Source: Rhizopus arrhizus (Eukaryota > Mucoromycota > Mucoromycetes > Mucorales > Rhizopodaceae). From it: a DNA stretch of 64,000 bases. Shown here one piece after another: positions 29,152-45,130 of the stretch. The stretch is taken from positions 372,001-436,000 of the forward strand of contig JAKZZE010000016.1 in assembly GCA_024220505.1 (NCBI GenBank), given 5' to 3'. The notes beneath the pieces were generated by a model that saw only the letters and a program-made list of their open reading frames with translations, searched no databases and was not told the origin of the DNA. A program made the position numbers and the translations under genes. The number at the start of each line of letters is the position of its first letter. Within the stretch, counting starts at the first letter, position 1.

Positions 29152-31168
29152 ATGAAGCTACTGCCAATATTATTTTATTTAACTAGCTTATTTTCTTTAT
29201 CAAAAGCGGTCGAGGTTTATGTGGTCAGTTAATTTGATATCAATAAACATCTCAATTAAGATTAGCTGATTCAAAAAAAAAAATAGACAAGTAATGACTA
29301 TTCACCTACTTCTTGCTCTGGCATGTGGAATAAGGGGGCAATCCCTGGAGGTGCACAACCTTACATTAAAGGTACTAGCATAAAAAATAAATTTGCATGG
29401 CAACGCTACAACAACTCACATGTATGCATAGTCTCCATCGGTCCTCAATCTCACGGTACAGTCTCTTTGCTTATTTATGAATGGAACGATTTTGAAAATT
29501 TAGGAACGTACGATGAACGAGTTGGCGATGTAGGTTTTTATGAGCAACAAAAAAAAAGAGTGGAAGGCTAAAAGATTGTTGTATAGATAGCCTATATATG
29601 TGACAGGTTGGCCATCTCACATAATTTGTGCAAATCTTCACAGCTCGGTCAATTTATCACTCATATTCCATCCGATCAAGCCAATACAACCAGCGTCTAT
29701 ACCAAGACATTAACACTCAGCGGTAATGAAACGGAAGCAGCGCTTTATAAAGTGGATGCCACAGGTTATTACTGTGTTGCTCTTACTTCAATTGCTTCTA
29801 CAAACCAAACTGATAGTTTCTTTGAAGCCTGGGTCGAGTGGAAATTTCCTTATGGTGAATTGCCTGCAACTGATTACCCCAAACTTCTCGTAAGTATGTG
29901 ATAGAAAGAGTGATTGTGTTTAAAGCTATATGTATTTTTTTAGTTGTATGGAGTGTTTGCCTTTGTTTACTTGGCTGTTGGTTTATTTTGGTTTGTACAA
30001 AGTTTCCGTTATTGGTCTGATATTCTTCCAGTACAACACTTTTTATCTGCTGCTATATTCTATCTTGTTGTTGAAATGGCATTTAATTTTGGCTATTGGG
30101 AAGCCTACAATCAAACAGGAAAAGCATGTGAGTAATTAGGATACATAAAAAAATGAATGCCTGTTAATCACCTAAACTCTATCAGCTTATGGTCTACTTG
30201 CTCTTGTAGCATTACTCAACGCGGGAAGGACTAGGTATGATGTGAATTATGATGTTAAGAGATATATTTGGCTGATACATTATTGTGTAGTATGTCTTTC
30301 TTTATGCTGTTGATTGTATGTATGGGTTACAGTGTTGTCAAGTAAGTCAGGTTACAAAGTATAATCACGATTGCTAAATATCTTTTATAGGCCCAGTCTT
30401 GGTCATTCGATGAAGTATTGTATTATTCTTGCTTGTACACACTTTGGCTGTGGTGTCATCTATACATTAGGTACCATGCTATTATCCCCCGAGACTGCCG
30501 GGTTCCTCATCTTGCTTGTCATCTTTCCGCTTTCCATCACGATGACCATCTTTTACGTCTGGACACTCAACTCAATCACAGCCACCATTCGCGATTTGGA
30601 GCTTCGTAAACAACATGTCAAGATTTTGATGTACAAGCGTCTTTACCGTCTTTTAGTATTTTCTGTTGTTGCTGTTGTCTTGATCTTCATTCTGAACATG
30701 TTTGCTTATTCTGACAGTGTAAATCTTGATTGGGCAGCCAAGAGTTGGAAGTTCCGATGGATCATGCTTGATGGTTTATTGAATATTTTATACTTTATTG
30801 TTTTCTTTGTGATTGTGATTCTTTGGAGACCTACGAATAACAATGCTAGATATGGATTGATGCAGATTAGTCAAGATGAAGAAGAAGCATTGGATTTAGA
30901 AGAACGATTACGAAGAGCTGAGGAAGGAGATGACTACGGACATTCAAGAAATACAGGAGCTGAGCGTCATGTTATTGATGAATCTGCAGTATTTGAATTA
31001 GGAGAAGAATTGACGGATGAAGAGGAGGATCATCAACCGATTAATAAAGTTGAGCTTTCTGATGTTAGTAAGAATAATAGATACAATAATAAATCACAAG
31101 GAAAAGGAGGAGAGCAAAGTGCTCTATTACACGTTGATCAAGATGAAGATGAAGATGATGATCAGTAA
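29152..31168 (+). CDS. GOST-family seven-transmembrane protein (TMEM87/GPR107-like)
   Basis: Seven exons: 29152-29223, 29287-29529, 29587-29889, 29944-30127, 30186-30234, 30291-30341 and 30391-31168, giving about 559 residues. A signal peptide (first 20 residues, Leu/Phe-rich) precedes a lumenal domain with YICD..L..NLCKSSQLGQFI, a pattern typical of the family. Then come about seven membrane segments starting at LYGVFAFVYLAVGLFWF, with WEAYNQTGKA between early segments and GHSMKYCIILACTHFGCGVIY later. The tail is acidic (Glu/Asp-rich) and cytosolic. GOST proteins act in Golgi or endosomal trafficking. The phases at all six introns join exactly. The second exon 3' end could not be cross-checked with a homologue. 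Confidence 0.87.
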
Positions 31169-31417
31169 GCCTATGAATTTTAACCTTACTTTTTATTAAC
31201 CTAACCTATACTAAAAATAGCTTGGACGATAGCGAGCATGCAAGACTAACGGGCAATGCTCGGAGATTAACTTAAAAAGTCAATTGTCAGGCACATACAT
31301 GTACTCGAAAAAATAAAAAATAATGCAAAGAATACAATCAAATGGTTGTTTATAAAGTTTCTTTTTGTTCAATGTGCTTCTCAACATGTGTGAGTGCTTG
31401 TACTGTGAACATGGATG

Positions 31418-31470
<53 letters not shown>

Positions 31471-31584
31471 TTCTCAATTACACATAAATATTCACATTGG
31501 ACAAGAGAAATAATTTCATTGTTCAAAACAGAATATTCTGTTACTTCATTTAGTAAATATTCTTTTTGATTAGAAAAAGTATTC

Positions 31585-31615
<31 letters not shown>

Positions 31616-31860
31616 AAAAAAAAACATGAAGGCAAACCTATTTTTTATTTTCATAAAAGTATGTACATGGCATATATTTATCACTACTATAAAAGCAAAA
31701 CAAGTTGTATACAGCAAGGTATGCAGCCTAGATTTGAAAAGATCAAAGTTCATTCTACATCAATCTGGCAGGAAGAAACGGAGAAAGAGAGAGAGAGAGA
31801 GGAGGAGGAGGAGGAGGATGAAGGGGGAAGAGAGGAGGAGGGAAGAGGAGGGGAAATCTG
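31169..31860. other. Low-complexity intergenic region
   Basis: Contains an almost pure T tract of about 50 bases (about 31419-31469), an A tract near 31585-31624, and the polypurine run listed separately. No gene is seen. Confidence 0.7.
31783..31857 (+). repeat. Polypurine (GA/GGA) tract
   Basis: About 75 bases that are almost purely G and A: (GA)n, then (GGA)n, then GAGGAGG runs. Such mirror-like purine tracts can form triplex DNA. It lies just before the stop of the C2H2 gene. Confidence 0.8.
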
Positions 31861-32625
31861 TTAGCAGTGGTAAGGATGATAATGAAATTCTTTTTCGACT
31901 GCATTGATGATTAACCAGATAGAAGGTAGTCTTTCTGTTGTGAATACGGGTTCATACGTTTCTAGGTTCTTGAGCATAAGATTATGTTGTGGTACATAAT
32001 GATTTTTAATGATAGGCAAGAGTGTATTGTTTTGATCATCTTTTGGTGGGATAATGTTGGTTAAAGAAGGAGACAAGGATGATGGCTGTGATACGGGTTC
32101 GACCCAAGGGCTCTCTTTCTGACTTTGGTCAGTGATCGCCTTTCTTTTTTCCATCAGGATGCGTACCTGACGGACTCTTTCTTCTGCAGAAAGTTTATTT
32201 GAATTGAAAGATTTCTGGTGTACTTTGAGATGTCGACGTAGGTTGGATACAACAGAGAATCGACGACCACATCCTTTACTGTAACAAAGGTTATTATTTG
32301 AATCATTTTTCATGTTCGTTTACCTTGAACATTCATAAGGTTTCTCACCCGTGTGTGTATAGGAATGGGTCTTTAACGCACTCGGTCTACTGAATAACTT
32401 TAGGCAGGTAACACACTGATATTGATTTTTATTGCTGTTATGCCTAATTCTGTTTATGGTAAATGATGTTTCTTCAGGTAATGAGCGACAAGAGGACAAG
32501 GGAGAAGAGAAGGTACTGCTGAAGGACATACGAGAGATTGTGATGTAAGCTTCAGGTGAAGAAGACTTGATGGTTGAGAAATAAGAACTAGGATTATAAT
32601 TTTGACAAGTAAATTGGCTTTGCAT
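31861..32625 (-). CDS. C2H2 zinc-finger transcription factor
   Basis: Two exons, 32625-32324 and 32278-31861, giving 239 residues. Two adjacent C2H2 fingers lie across the splice junction: [23 protein letters not shown], a TGEKPYEC linker, then C-x5-C with the final H-x3-H in [10 protein letters not shown]. The exon join (AG|T) makes [11 protein letters not shown], which supplies the second Cys. The rest is Ser/Pro-rich. It is probably a nuclear regulator; the target genes are unknown. A longer start at 32676 adds only a Phe run from a T tract and is less likely. Confidence 0.82.
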
Positions 32626-33926
32626 TTCAAGAATAAAATATATACAAAAAAAAAAAAAAAAGAAATACATTTTCACCTTCTTTATTTATGTATTTCATAC
32701 ATTTTAATCTTGATTTCTTTGTACAACTGTAAAAAAAGCATTATTTTGTTTCCTTTTTGGGATTGATAAATTTGTGTTTTAGAGTATAATGAAATTCAAA
32801 GGTTAAATAGGAGGTTGAGAAGTTGAATTTGATAATGAAATCTTTTTTTTCTAAATAATACTTTACAGTATTCAATGTGATAATCTAAATGAGACATGTT
32901 CAGAATAGGATGTAGATGGAAATCCCAAATTTGGGAATAAGCTAGTGATCCACTTCCATCTGAATTCCTTTTTTGACAACTAAAAGAAGGCGCAGTGTTA
33001 TTTTGTGTTCCGGAGAGAAATGACAAGTGGGTCTACCCTGATTGCTGTTTTTTTTAACGCCCTTTCTGTTTTTGGCTACAGCTTATTTCTTTCTTGCATG
33101 TCTGTGTACATCCTATACTGTCCCCACTCCCCCCCTACTTCCTCTTTCCTTTTTCTCTCTCCTTCTTCTCTTATTTACCCTTTTGATGTCAAAAATATAA
33201 AGTTAAACTTTTTATAAAAAGGAATATTCGAGTTCTCTCTCTCCTTTTATGCAATCTAGACTTGTCTTCTTTATAAGCAAGTCTATTTGGGTTGAAAATT
33301 ATTACAATTACTCTTCCTCTAATATCTATCACTCTACTACTCATCATTCCCTTTTCTTTGTTTGTTTACATTTTTTTTAAAAAAAAAGAAAAACCGACAC
33401 ACACACAAGAAAAAGGACTGTTCCTATTCATATGAACGAAATAAGAAAGTTTTTTTTTTTTTTCATGTAAAATGGCGTAAAAAAAAAAGATAGATGTCTT
33501 TGTTTTTTACATGTTATTTTACTCTTTGCGTAATTTTTAAACTATTTTTCTTAAATGTTCTATGACAAGAAGGGGGTTTTATGCCTTTTCTAGAAATTGT
33601 CATTTAAAAACTATCAGCATACGCACACAAAGTATGTGGCGTCGTAGGTTAGTAATTCACATTATGAAATATGACAAAAAGAATTCTTCACTCACTTGAT
33701 ATCTTGCTTCTGATTCACTCATCCTTGTCAATTCTTTTTTTTTTTCTCAATCTTTGTCAATTGGACTGTTCTCTTTATGCGGTTTTCATTTAAAATAATA
33801 AACATAAGCGTTTCAGAGCCTTTAGATATCTTCTCAAGTCTATAATTAGCATCATGTATTCTCACTAGTGATTTCATTTAAAAGATAGTTAGTCTAAAAC
33901 AACCTTCAAAAACTACAAACCCCCTT

Positions 33927-33967
<41 letters not shown>

Positions 33968-34690
33968 CTGCAGGTACAGTGGTTATAAACTAAGGGACGT
34001 TAATGACAAGGCTAAAAGGGGGAACAGATATAAATGCTTTTTTAAACCCAAAATAAAGGGAAATTGACTTTTTATTCATGTCTTCTTTTAGTGTCAATTG
34101 ATGTGTTTTATATTGATTTATAGATTGGATAAAATCATTGTTCCTGAATAAACTTGCTCAAGACTTGAATTTGCAAAGACCCTTTCTTTGGACCAGTGTT
34201 CAATAAAGGGGGATGCTGCATAAGCTAAACATCTTTAAATGGTCTTGAATCAATCGCTTCTTTATGACATTTTCAGCAAGTTGTCAACTTTTGAAATATC
34301 TTTGGGAGCCTCATTATGAAGATATCTATGCTCATCAGAACAGTAAAGTTCATCCTCTTCTCCAGACAAGAACTTTCATCAGCTAAACGCGTACACAAAA
34401 TAAACGCACGATAAATTCAAAAACCTTGTAAAAATAAAAAACAGTTACATCACTCAATGATCTTGATCTCATCTGTTAGCTTTCTATGTCTGTGATGCAA
34501 AATATAATAAAATCGTATCATTTTTTTTTTCTTTCTTTCTTGGTCCAGAATATCAAGAATTGTACATTCTAATTTATCATTTCAAGAGCATTTGTTATTT
34601 ACCAAAAAAAAAAAAAAAAAAATAGTAGGGGGGGAGACGATAAAAAGGTATAAATGGAAAAGAAAAAAAAATATACAAAAATAAAATTAT
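32626..34690. other. Intergenic, pyrimidine tracts
   Basis: No convincing ORF. It holds several T tracts (one of about 35 bases near 33930-33964), A tracts, and a CT-rich 33130-33180 stretch. Confidence 0.6.
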
Positions 34691-36595
<1,905 letters not shown>

Positions 36596-38202
36596 TGTTT
36601 TTATAAAGTAAAAGTGAGAGAAAGAGAGAGAGAAAGGAGAAAGAAAAAGGTTCCAAAAATAATTCAAGTAAATTAAAGTACCGAATATATAAAAATAAGG
36701 TCCTTTTTTTTTTTTTAATACTAATTTTTCTTGCACGACCATCAAAAAAAAAAAAAAAAAAAGAAACACTGACCAAAGACACGTGTGTATGGTTTGAAAG
36801 GTTTCTTTTGTAGTTGATATTAAAATCATGCCATGGCATTGATCCGCAAATCAGTTATTTCCAAATGTGGAGAAGTTCCCCAAAAGGAGTAAATGTATTT
36901 CATTGGTGGAATGATTACTTGTACAAAGAATATCGGGCATAATTTTATTAGCCAATCAGAAATAAATAATAAACTAACAATAATGCTTTATGCTCAATAC
37001 AAAATGATAAAAGTAAGATGCGTCAAAAGGAAAAGATAGAGTGTGCAATAAAGATGGAATATTATTATATTCAATCCACAGTTTTCTATAAAAAAAAAAA
37101 AAAAAGCAGCCAATATTAAAGATGATTGTTGACTGGAATGAATTTACAAATTAAATGATTAAAAAAGAACTTTATAAAGTACAATACTGACCTTTAATAT
37201 AAAATACAAAACAAGTCGATAGAGTATGTGTTCACTTTAGATCAAACAATATTTACAGAAAACCTTTCCTTCTAATGGATCACATTGTTGTGAAACCTTT
37301 TAATAAAATTGTCCAATAAAAAGGATTTTAATACGTCAAATGAAGGTCAAGTAAAGTGCTGCTTTGTTAAAAGCATCAATCATTTTTCAAACTTAAAGTA
37401 GTACAATTATGCATCCTGCTTTATTATTAGTTCTTATTCATCTAATCTTATCTTCTTTGGTCTTTTGGATGACATAAAGGAAAATGGAAACAAAAATTTT
37501 TCTTTATTTCGGAGTCAATTTTATAAGAAAAAAAAAAAAAGGGTCCAGAAACAAAAAAAAAATAACAAACATGTTCCAGTGAAGGCGGACTTGTATAAAT
37601 GTCGTTTGAAAGGAAATAGTGACTATAAAAAATAGTTTTATAAAAAAAAAGTATATTTTTATTCTTTCTCGCCGAATCAAAATGATAAAATGGATCATCA
37701 ATTGGTTTAAACCTTTTTGTTTGGTACAACATGAGCTATTTTTTTTTATTTATATTTCATCCTCTTCTTCTCTCTTTTTCTATTTCTTTCTTTTATTTAT
37801 TACTTGTTTAATATAAAGTAACACTTTCTGATAAAATGGGCTGTAATAACTCATTTATTCCCTTACAATAAAACAATCTGATAATCTCAATGTTTATCCG
37901 AATCAGTTGGTCACCGAAATATCGGAGTGCAACCAAACAAAAATTTTTTTGGAATTAAAACGATTGGCTGCTACCGTGGGAAATGTCGGCTCATGGTCAA
38001 AGTTGAACAAAAAAAGATTTTTTTTTCTGTGTATAAAAATATTATGTAAAGCATTTCATTTCCCTTTTTTTTTTTTCCCCCTTTTTTTTTTTTTTTCTTC
38101 TTTCATTTTATTTTTTTTATTTTTTTGCTTTTCACTTTCCTTAATTTTTATTTTCCAATTTAATTGAGCGCGTTTTCTATATTAAATCTTCTTTTCCGTT
38201 CA
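36596..38202. other. Intergenic between SLT2 and the bHLH gene
   Basis: Divergent upstream regions. Several poly-T and poly-A runs are present, and a T/C-rich stretch (38040-38160) lies just before the bHLH start. No gene is seen. Confidence 0.55.
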
Positions 38203-39134
38203 ATGGTTTGTGCCACTATGATTCATGAAGATGATATTATAAAATCTCCAACGCAATTAGACATGGAAGAAGATGAATCAGAAGAAGAGCTATCTCAAGA
38301 TGACACACCTTGCTCATCATCATCGTCATCAACATCATCATCATCTAATAACAAACGTCCTCAAGCATTATTTCTTAATTTCACTTCAGATCTTTCACCT
38401 CAAAAGATGAATAAGAAAAAAGCAAAACCAAAGAGACAGACAGCTTATCGTGTTAATGGTGTCAATATACTCAACAGGTAGATGAAATGATTGTAAAGAT
38501 GAATACTAATAACAATAATATAGAAATAATTTAGATAGTAAAACAGCGATTGAAAGAATACAGAGAAGACGTGAAAATCATAATCATGTTGAACGTCGCA
38601 GAAGAGATAATATTAACAATACAATTTATGAATTATCAAGTGTTGTACCCAATGCTGCTCAACCTGGACAAAAACCAAACAAAGGAAATATTTTAAAATT
38701 ATCTCTAGACTACATCAAAGTAAATATCAATCAGCCCTCTCTTTTTTATTTCTTATTCATCCTTCATTTTATAGGAATTGCAAGCAGAAAATAACGCATT
38801 AAAAGAAAGATTAAACTCTATTCAACCATCAACATCATCTACAACACCCAATTCAACTCCTAATTCACCCAATCGATATATAAATACTCTTTCTGTACCT
38901 TCTTCTCCACTCAAAGAAGACCAACAACAACATTTACCTACTCCACCTCTTGTATTACCAACACCCAATCATCCTATGCCACCTTTTTATATTCCTCAAC
39001 CTCCTCAATTCGTTTCTAGGCAACAAAATGGTCTTAGACCTCTTTTGCCTGCAACCAATAATAATACACCCATTTTACCTTCTCTTCGTATGAGTGGATA
39101 TGAAAAAATTTATGGAAATGTTTGTCGATATTAA
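38203..39134 (+). CDS. bHLH transcription factor
   Basis: Three exons, 38203-38477, 38524-38719 and 38775-39134, giving 276 residues. The basic helix-loop-helix spans about residues 100-165: RRRENHNHVERRRRDNINNTIYELSSVVP, then a loop and KPNKGNILKLSLDYIKELQAENN. The basic region with H, E and R (H..VE.RRR) is the E-box CACGTG-binding type, as in the USF/MITF/Cbf1-like group. A short Leu-rich zipper follows (ELQAENNALKERL). The N-terminus is acidic and Ser-rich, and the C-terminus is Pro/Ser-rich. An alternative Met lies 5 codons downstream. Confidence 0.87.
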
Positions 39135-42100
39135 AAGAAGGAAGAAAGCAAATACCCTTTCTCTCTTCCTTTCCCCTCTTCTTTTTTTTTTTTTAAACAT
39201 ATGTAAATACGTAGAAAAAAAAAAAGATATGCATTAAAGTTTTAAGTTATATTTAATGGAAGCAGGACTTGATTGGGTATATACAAACTATTTTTATGAA
39301 ATTTGTTGAGTAGTGTGAGTTACACAAAGAAAGGTTCTATATTTTACAATTATGTGAAACATATTGATTTTTTGAAAAAAGAAAATACATTATGAACCGA
39401 GTCCATTCTTGAAGACATATCCTTCTCAACAGATGTGAAACCTTATCGAATTCTTTCAAGTTTCTCGTGCTCACTTTAGCATGATAAATGATCAAAATGA
39501 ATGTTGTTCAGATATTTGTATTTCTGTAAATGGAACACAAGTCGTATTGGGTTGTACTAGGAGCTTGATGTTCAATGTACCCTACAGAACAATCAAGTTT
39601 CACTTCATACATCTAGACATCCTACACATGCTCCAAATCATCACAATCAGTGACCGAGAAAGCAGCATTCGATGTGCTTGATGAATCCATCGATTCAACT
39701 TTTAAATGCATGTATAAAGCTTTGTCATCTCAAAAGCACCCACTGAAAACAAACGAGGGTCATAGACGGTCATCATCCTGTTAAAAAGAACAATCCCTTG
39801 GTTGGATCAACCTTGTTTCATTCACGCCTTTTCTTTGTGCAAGCTGTAGACTTTCTCTGAACAAAAGCACGTGGGTGAACAAGAGGTCGTAGCTAGTAAC
39901 AAATGTGCATCTAAACTGTGACTGAATTGGAGGATGGTGATCACAGTGGATTCAGTACGCTTTGAAGTCTTTCAGGAAGCTGACCTGGGCCCATACACCT
40001 TTTGTTCTGTTCACCATTTCTTTCACCATCTTGAAAACATTCAATTGTAACCTGTCTAAATAGTTGATACAACATGACTGAACAATTCACCCCGTTTGAA
40101 AAAAGATTGTTCATGACTGACTGGAGCATTTGTAGGCAAGATGACAACTCATAACACAGCCTTTCATTCAAGTGACCATTTCGAAAACTGCATGGGTTGC
40201 AACACTGTGGGCTTCATCAGCAAACATATCAGCCATGCTGCAGTAGAAGTCAACAGGGATCATCAAGTCGGTGGTATTGTATCTTTATGGTGATTCTTGA
40301 GAGTGAAAAAAAAATGGTACTGCGTCCTTTTGTTATCTTTTCATACCTTGAACGTGATAGAGGCTAGCCTTGATTTAGATCTTTGATAGTTGGATCGGCT
40401 AAAGAGGGGGTTGAACCGTGGGATGTATCGATGAAAAGCACCTGGTGAAGCACCTTGTGCGAAACACTATCCCTACAATTGAAATTCAGTTTTAGAAAAG
40501 TGGTTCAATGATGTCTACTGCCGATGGAGCCTACCCATATTCAGCATCTTGCCTGAACCATCAACGCTCCTAGTCAAGTCGGATTGCTGGGAGCTGAAGC
40601 GGCCCCGCTGTTTTCAACGGTTTATCTAATACAAACCCGACAAAAACTTTCGGTTTAAAGGGGATATATAAAGAAGAGGGCTGTTGATATACATCATGCC
40701 TTCAGCAGACGTTCTTTGTGATCTTGGAAGGACTTGAAAACCGGACGACTAGGTCGGAGTGAACAATCAGTGGTCCTGATTCGGCATGTACAAGAATATT
40801 GACCTGTTGGGTAAACAAAAACCTGCTTTGAACTTAAAGGGCCAACGGATAGTTTAGGCAAACGTTTGTGATAGACACGCAGTGATCTGTTTACGGTTAT
40901 TTGGATGATCCAAATGTTCTGAACTGTTAGTTTCTCGTATGATTACTGTTCAACACAAGAATGAAAGACTTTTTGATAAATTCAAGAAATTGTCTTGTCT
41001 CAGCTTTATGAAATAAATAGATCTTGTTTTCTCTCTTTCAAATCATCCCCCTATTTTCATTTACAAAAGCTGTTCATGAGAGTATAGGATTATCAAACAC
41101 CTAATGTTATATGGATGATCATGTTTAACACTATTAGAGCTAGGCTGTCTTATTACTGTTATAGAACGTACATTAAACTTTCTTTTTTGTAAAACAATCT
41201 ACCGCTTCTATAATGATTCTAGTTGTAGAAATTTAATTTTAAAAAAAAAAAAAATGTAACGAGTCTTTTATCGTGCAACAGCAGAAAAAGAATTTTTAGA
41301 TAATAATCATTCTTTTTTTCTCTTGTATTCACTGTACTCTTTTATTCTTGACAATTCAAATCACTATTTATTTTCAACTTATAATAAAATAACTACAATA
41401 CGTAGTCACGTCTATTAGATATTTGTATGATCGTATCACTCTGAAATAAACCTGTACGACTTTAAAATCACGTTCTTTAGAGAGGTCTTTTTGCCAGTTG
41501 CCAAGCTAAAGTTTATTTTTATTTTTATTTTTTTGGCAGTAGTTATAATGGAAAATGAAATACAAGGACGAGGCATCTACATTTAGACTTTGAGGATATT
41601 GAGTACACTTGAGTGATGGTGACGAACTGTGAGCTTTAATAAAATGAGCTACAAGTGAATCAACTGGGAAGTGTAAGGCAGTGCTCGCAGCCCGTTCTTC
41701 CATTTTATTGTTTTACTGAAAACTACTGGCTTTATATACTGTCAGTTTTACAAAAACAGCTTATGATGATAATAAATTCAAATGTCTTGGTGAAATTGTA
41801 ACCAAGGAAATGATGAAATTGGTGTGCACCAGGATGGTTTTGTTCAGAAACTGTGTTTGATGAAATATTCAAATGTTAAATAATAGTTTGTAACATGCTT
41901 TATTATACTGTTATTTAGAAAAGTCTAGATTTCATTCTATAATGTATCAGTCTATATTGAGCACGGCTTCTGAATATAACACGAGATTCCATATTTAGTC
42001 AACAGTAATATTTCATATAGAAAATGAAGACTAATAGTCTCATCTTCTTTTGTAACTTAGCAATCGATAAGAGGTCTACTAGTTCCATCAAGAAGACTGT

Positions 42101-42764
42101 GGTGAAAGACTCAAATGTGAACCATCAAACAGACCGCCTTGTACTACAGTTTCAAATATCTTGTAGTTTTGTCATTATACAACAATGATTCACCGACTGA
42201 TGGACCTATCCTCATCATTACGACAACTTCCTTTTGAAATCTATAATAATAAATGAGCCAGCTCAATAATACAGATTTCTGTATCAAAAGACTCGTCTCT
42301 ATGAATTGTCTTGTCATCAACAATCCACCCGTCCATCACTCTTGGAACAGAAAGGCACCTATTTTATTCTGTATGGCTGACGTAATCATTCTTGCTCGCA
42401 GCATTGATACTTGATTATCCCTTTTCCTTGTCATACCTTTTTTCTTTATGCGAGAGCAAGATGTGGGTTCCGATTGATCAAGAACAATCATTCTACCAAG
42501 TGTCACATATAAATATGGCGTGAGATTCTCGTCAGGGTTGTTCTTGGATGGTTACTAAAGACGACGACAGATACAATATAAACAGAAAGAAATAAAAGGA
42601 AAATGAAAAAAAAAAGATATTTATCCATCTTTACTAGGCACAGCACATCCTAAAAGTAATGACATCTTTAATGTAAATCAGTTTGGATAACTGATGCCTT
42701 TCATCTTGTATCTGAAGTTCAATATGAGTCAAGCATCGACAACCTGTCAAGCGATGAGATTTAA

Positions 42765-42800
<36 letters not shown>

Positions 42801-43352
42801 AAGCCGTGTCTGTGAAACTTGTAGAAATGAGAATTTAAAGCAAGTCAATGATGATTTATAAAGACGATTTCTCATTTTCCAATCAACTCATTTGAACCAA
42901 CGATGTATTTTGTCTTTGTAGGTCCGAATGTGTTTCCTAAAGTATTCTGTCCTACCTGCCAATTTGCATCTCTTTCTCCCTTTTTTTTGTTTTGTTTTTT
43001 AATTACAAGTTGAACGATTGAAATATAAATATCTATTGTATGATTTTATATCATCTAAAAGGGGTCTAATGTTCATCTATCAACAAGCCATCTAAATTAC
43101 TGAGTAATAGAATAATAACAAATGATTCAAAACGAATAATATCCATCGTAATATACACATGCTTGCTCTTTTTAATGCAAGCCAATAATTCCGCATTTTA
43201 ATAACATTTTCTGTAAATGTACTACTGCTTTAATTACATATTTTTCTGTATATAAAAAAAAAAGCCTGTGCATCTTATTTTATATTTTCTATAGTGAAAA
43301 AGAGATACATGAAAAAGTGAAAGAGGGTATATGTTTTATAAAATTGCTTCTT
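39135..43352. other. Long gene-poor stretch
   Basis: No frame here is convincing. Between about 39.4 and 41.0 kb the DNA is a little GC-richer than the surroundings but lacks long ORFs, so it may be a decayed element. A 65-codon ORF (41703-41506, -) has no recognisable features. A36-38 and other A-tracts occur near 42770-42800. This region should be searched for ncRNA. Confidence 0.5.
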
Positions 43353-44978
43353 CTACTCTTCTGCTTCTATTGCAGATGCTTCTGCTTCAGGATATGTTGA
43401 AGATTCTTGTAATAATCTCTCTTGTTCTGCTTTTGCAGCAGCTTCAGCAGCTGCATCTGCTTCTCTTTGAGCCTTTGGAATACCAGAAAGATATTTCCAT
43501 TTGGGAATGTTTGTACATACTTTCTTCATATTTTCAGCAGCGGGTGTATACCAAGTTCCTTCGATAACGTATTTTCTTGAATACCTTAAGCAGACTTCTG
43601 TTCTATAATTAGCATATAATTCCTTATTATGTACTCTCTAAAGTATGCATTGAAAAGGGAGTGTTATTAAAAATAGTAATAAATTATGATTGTTTACCTC
43701 TCTTGTACGATCATGGTTTGCATACTTGTGAGATTGATGAATAAGAAAATCATTAGGCAATACCCAAAAGTCAACACCAGAAACAAAGATTTCATAAAGA
43801 CAAGCAGCCTTATTAGCACCATAGCCAATAAATCTTTCATCACACCAAGGAGTTCCTTCTTTTTTATAAATCACATAAGGCTCATAAGAGTATTCATATT
43901 CAGTAACAGGATAAGCCTGATTGGTAGAATACCAGCGAGTGTAATTCGTCGCACCATGACCACTCACCCAGGCAGAGTGAAATGAATCCAGTTTGGCTTC
44001 TTCCACCTCCTTCAATACCTTCTTCTTATCTGTAGGGAATGTTCGCCAATCCAGGCCATCCTTTTGGTCAAGGTACTCGAACGCAGGTACCACAAAGGCA
44101 GTTTTGCCCGATTTGAGCTTGGCAGCGAGTTCCGCGTTTTCCCAGATGGATTTCCTGAAGTCTGTACATAAATGGAAATCAACATCCAGCATCATTAAAT
44201 AATCTGTGCGAGTGAATAACTTGGCAGTATTTCTCCACATGTTGAATTGTCGATCGTATTTGTCCACAATCAAATGAACGTCTACAAAGGCTTGCATGTC
44301 TGGGTTTGATTTATAAATCCTATTCAACTCCCCAATCGTCTTGGTTTTTTCTTTATTGTCCATGACATGAATAGCTGCAGAGATAGGGCCTAAGAGATGC
44401 GTAAATAATTGTATATGTTTTTTTTTTTTTCTCTTTTATTGTTATGTGTTACCTTGGTAATTGGTTGCTAATCTACTCAATACATGAAATCGGTCACGGG
44501 TCACCAAGGTTGCCAAAGTAATATCTTGTGCGTTATGAGCCTTGGTTGCCTTGAAATAATATGGAATAACATGGTCCAGTCCCATACTGCTTGCAAATAT
44601 TTTGGATGACATGAAATGATGTGAGATTGTATGAAGTGATTTACCACCTAAAAGGAGAATGAAAGGAGAGGGGGAAGGATGAGTGATTTTAGTCTTTATA
44701 TAAAAAAAGAGTGTCAATTTACCTTTCATGGACCAAGTCGTAGTTTTATCCAACTTTTTCTGTTTTTCAATATTTTCAAGTCGTTGCAAAATTTGCTGCT
44801 TTCTTGACCATGATTCATCATTATGAATAAAGTTGTTATTTAAACTGCCTTTATAATCAACAGATGAATGGTGAATAGAGAAATAATGATGCGTTGCATA
44901 GACAAGCGATATGACAACATAGATAAAAATAATATATTTCGCTAATCTCGATACTTTTAAAGTAGGCTCTAATCGCAT
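43353..44978 (-). CDS. GT49-type glycosyltransferase, type II membrane protein
   Basis: Four exons: 44978-44723, 44647-44453, 44389-43698 and 43637-43353, giving 475 residues. A single N-terminal transmembrane segment (IIFIYVVISLVYATHHYF) indicates Golgi or ER type II topology. The catalytic region has LMMLDVDFHLCTDFR, where D-V-D is the metal- and sugar-nucleotide-binding DxD, and later WCDERFIGYGANKAACLYE and NDFLIHQSHKY, as in LARGE/B4GAT1-like (GT49) enzymes. The tail is Ala/Glu-rich. In animals the family extends matriglycan; the fungal substrate is unknown. It lies 152 bp downstream of the AdoMet decarboxylase stop on the same strand. Confidence 0.85.
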
Positions 44979-45130
44979 CTTATAAATTAGAATAAAAAGA
45001 AAGAAAGAAAGAAAAAAAAAAAAAAGATTTAAACAGGATTTTAATAAGGAGAATTAATTGAAAGGAGATAAATGTAGTACAAACATAGTACAATATTTTT
45101 ATAGCAAATAAAATTTTTTTTTTTATTTCC

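Noticed and set aside
39400..41000. Slightly GC-richer block that might hide a ncRNA or transposon
   Set aside because: No recognisable RNA motif, ORF or terminal repeat could be supported by eye; kept only as a gap note.
41506..41703. 65-codon ORF starting MEERAASTALHF
   Set aside because: Isolated, no conserved motif, no splice partners; could be chance in a gene-poor area.
42764..42799. Poly-A tract as a processed-pseudogene tail
   Set aside because: No upstream coding remnant or target duplication was found; such tracts are common in this genome.
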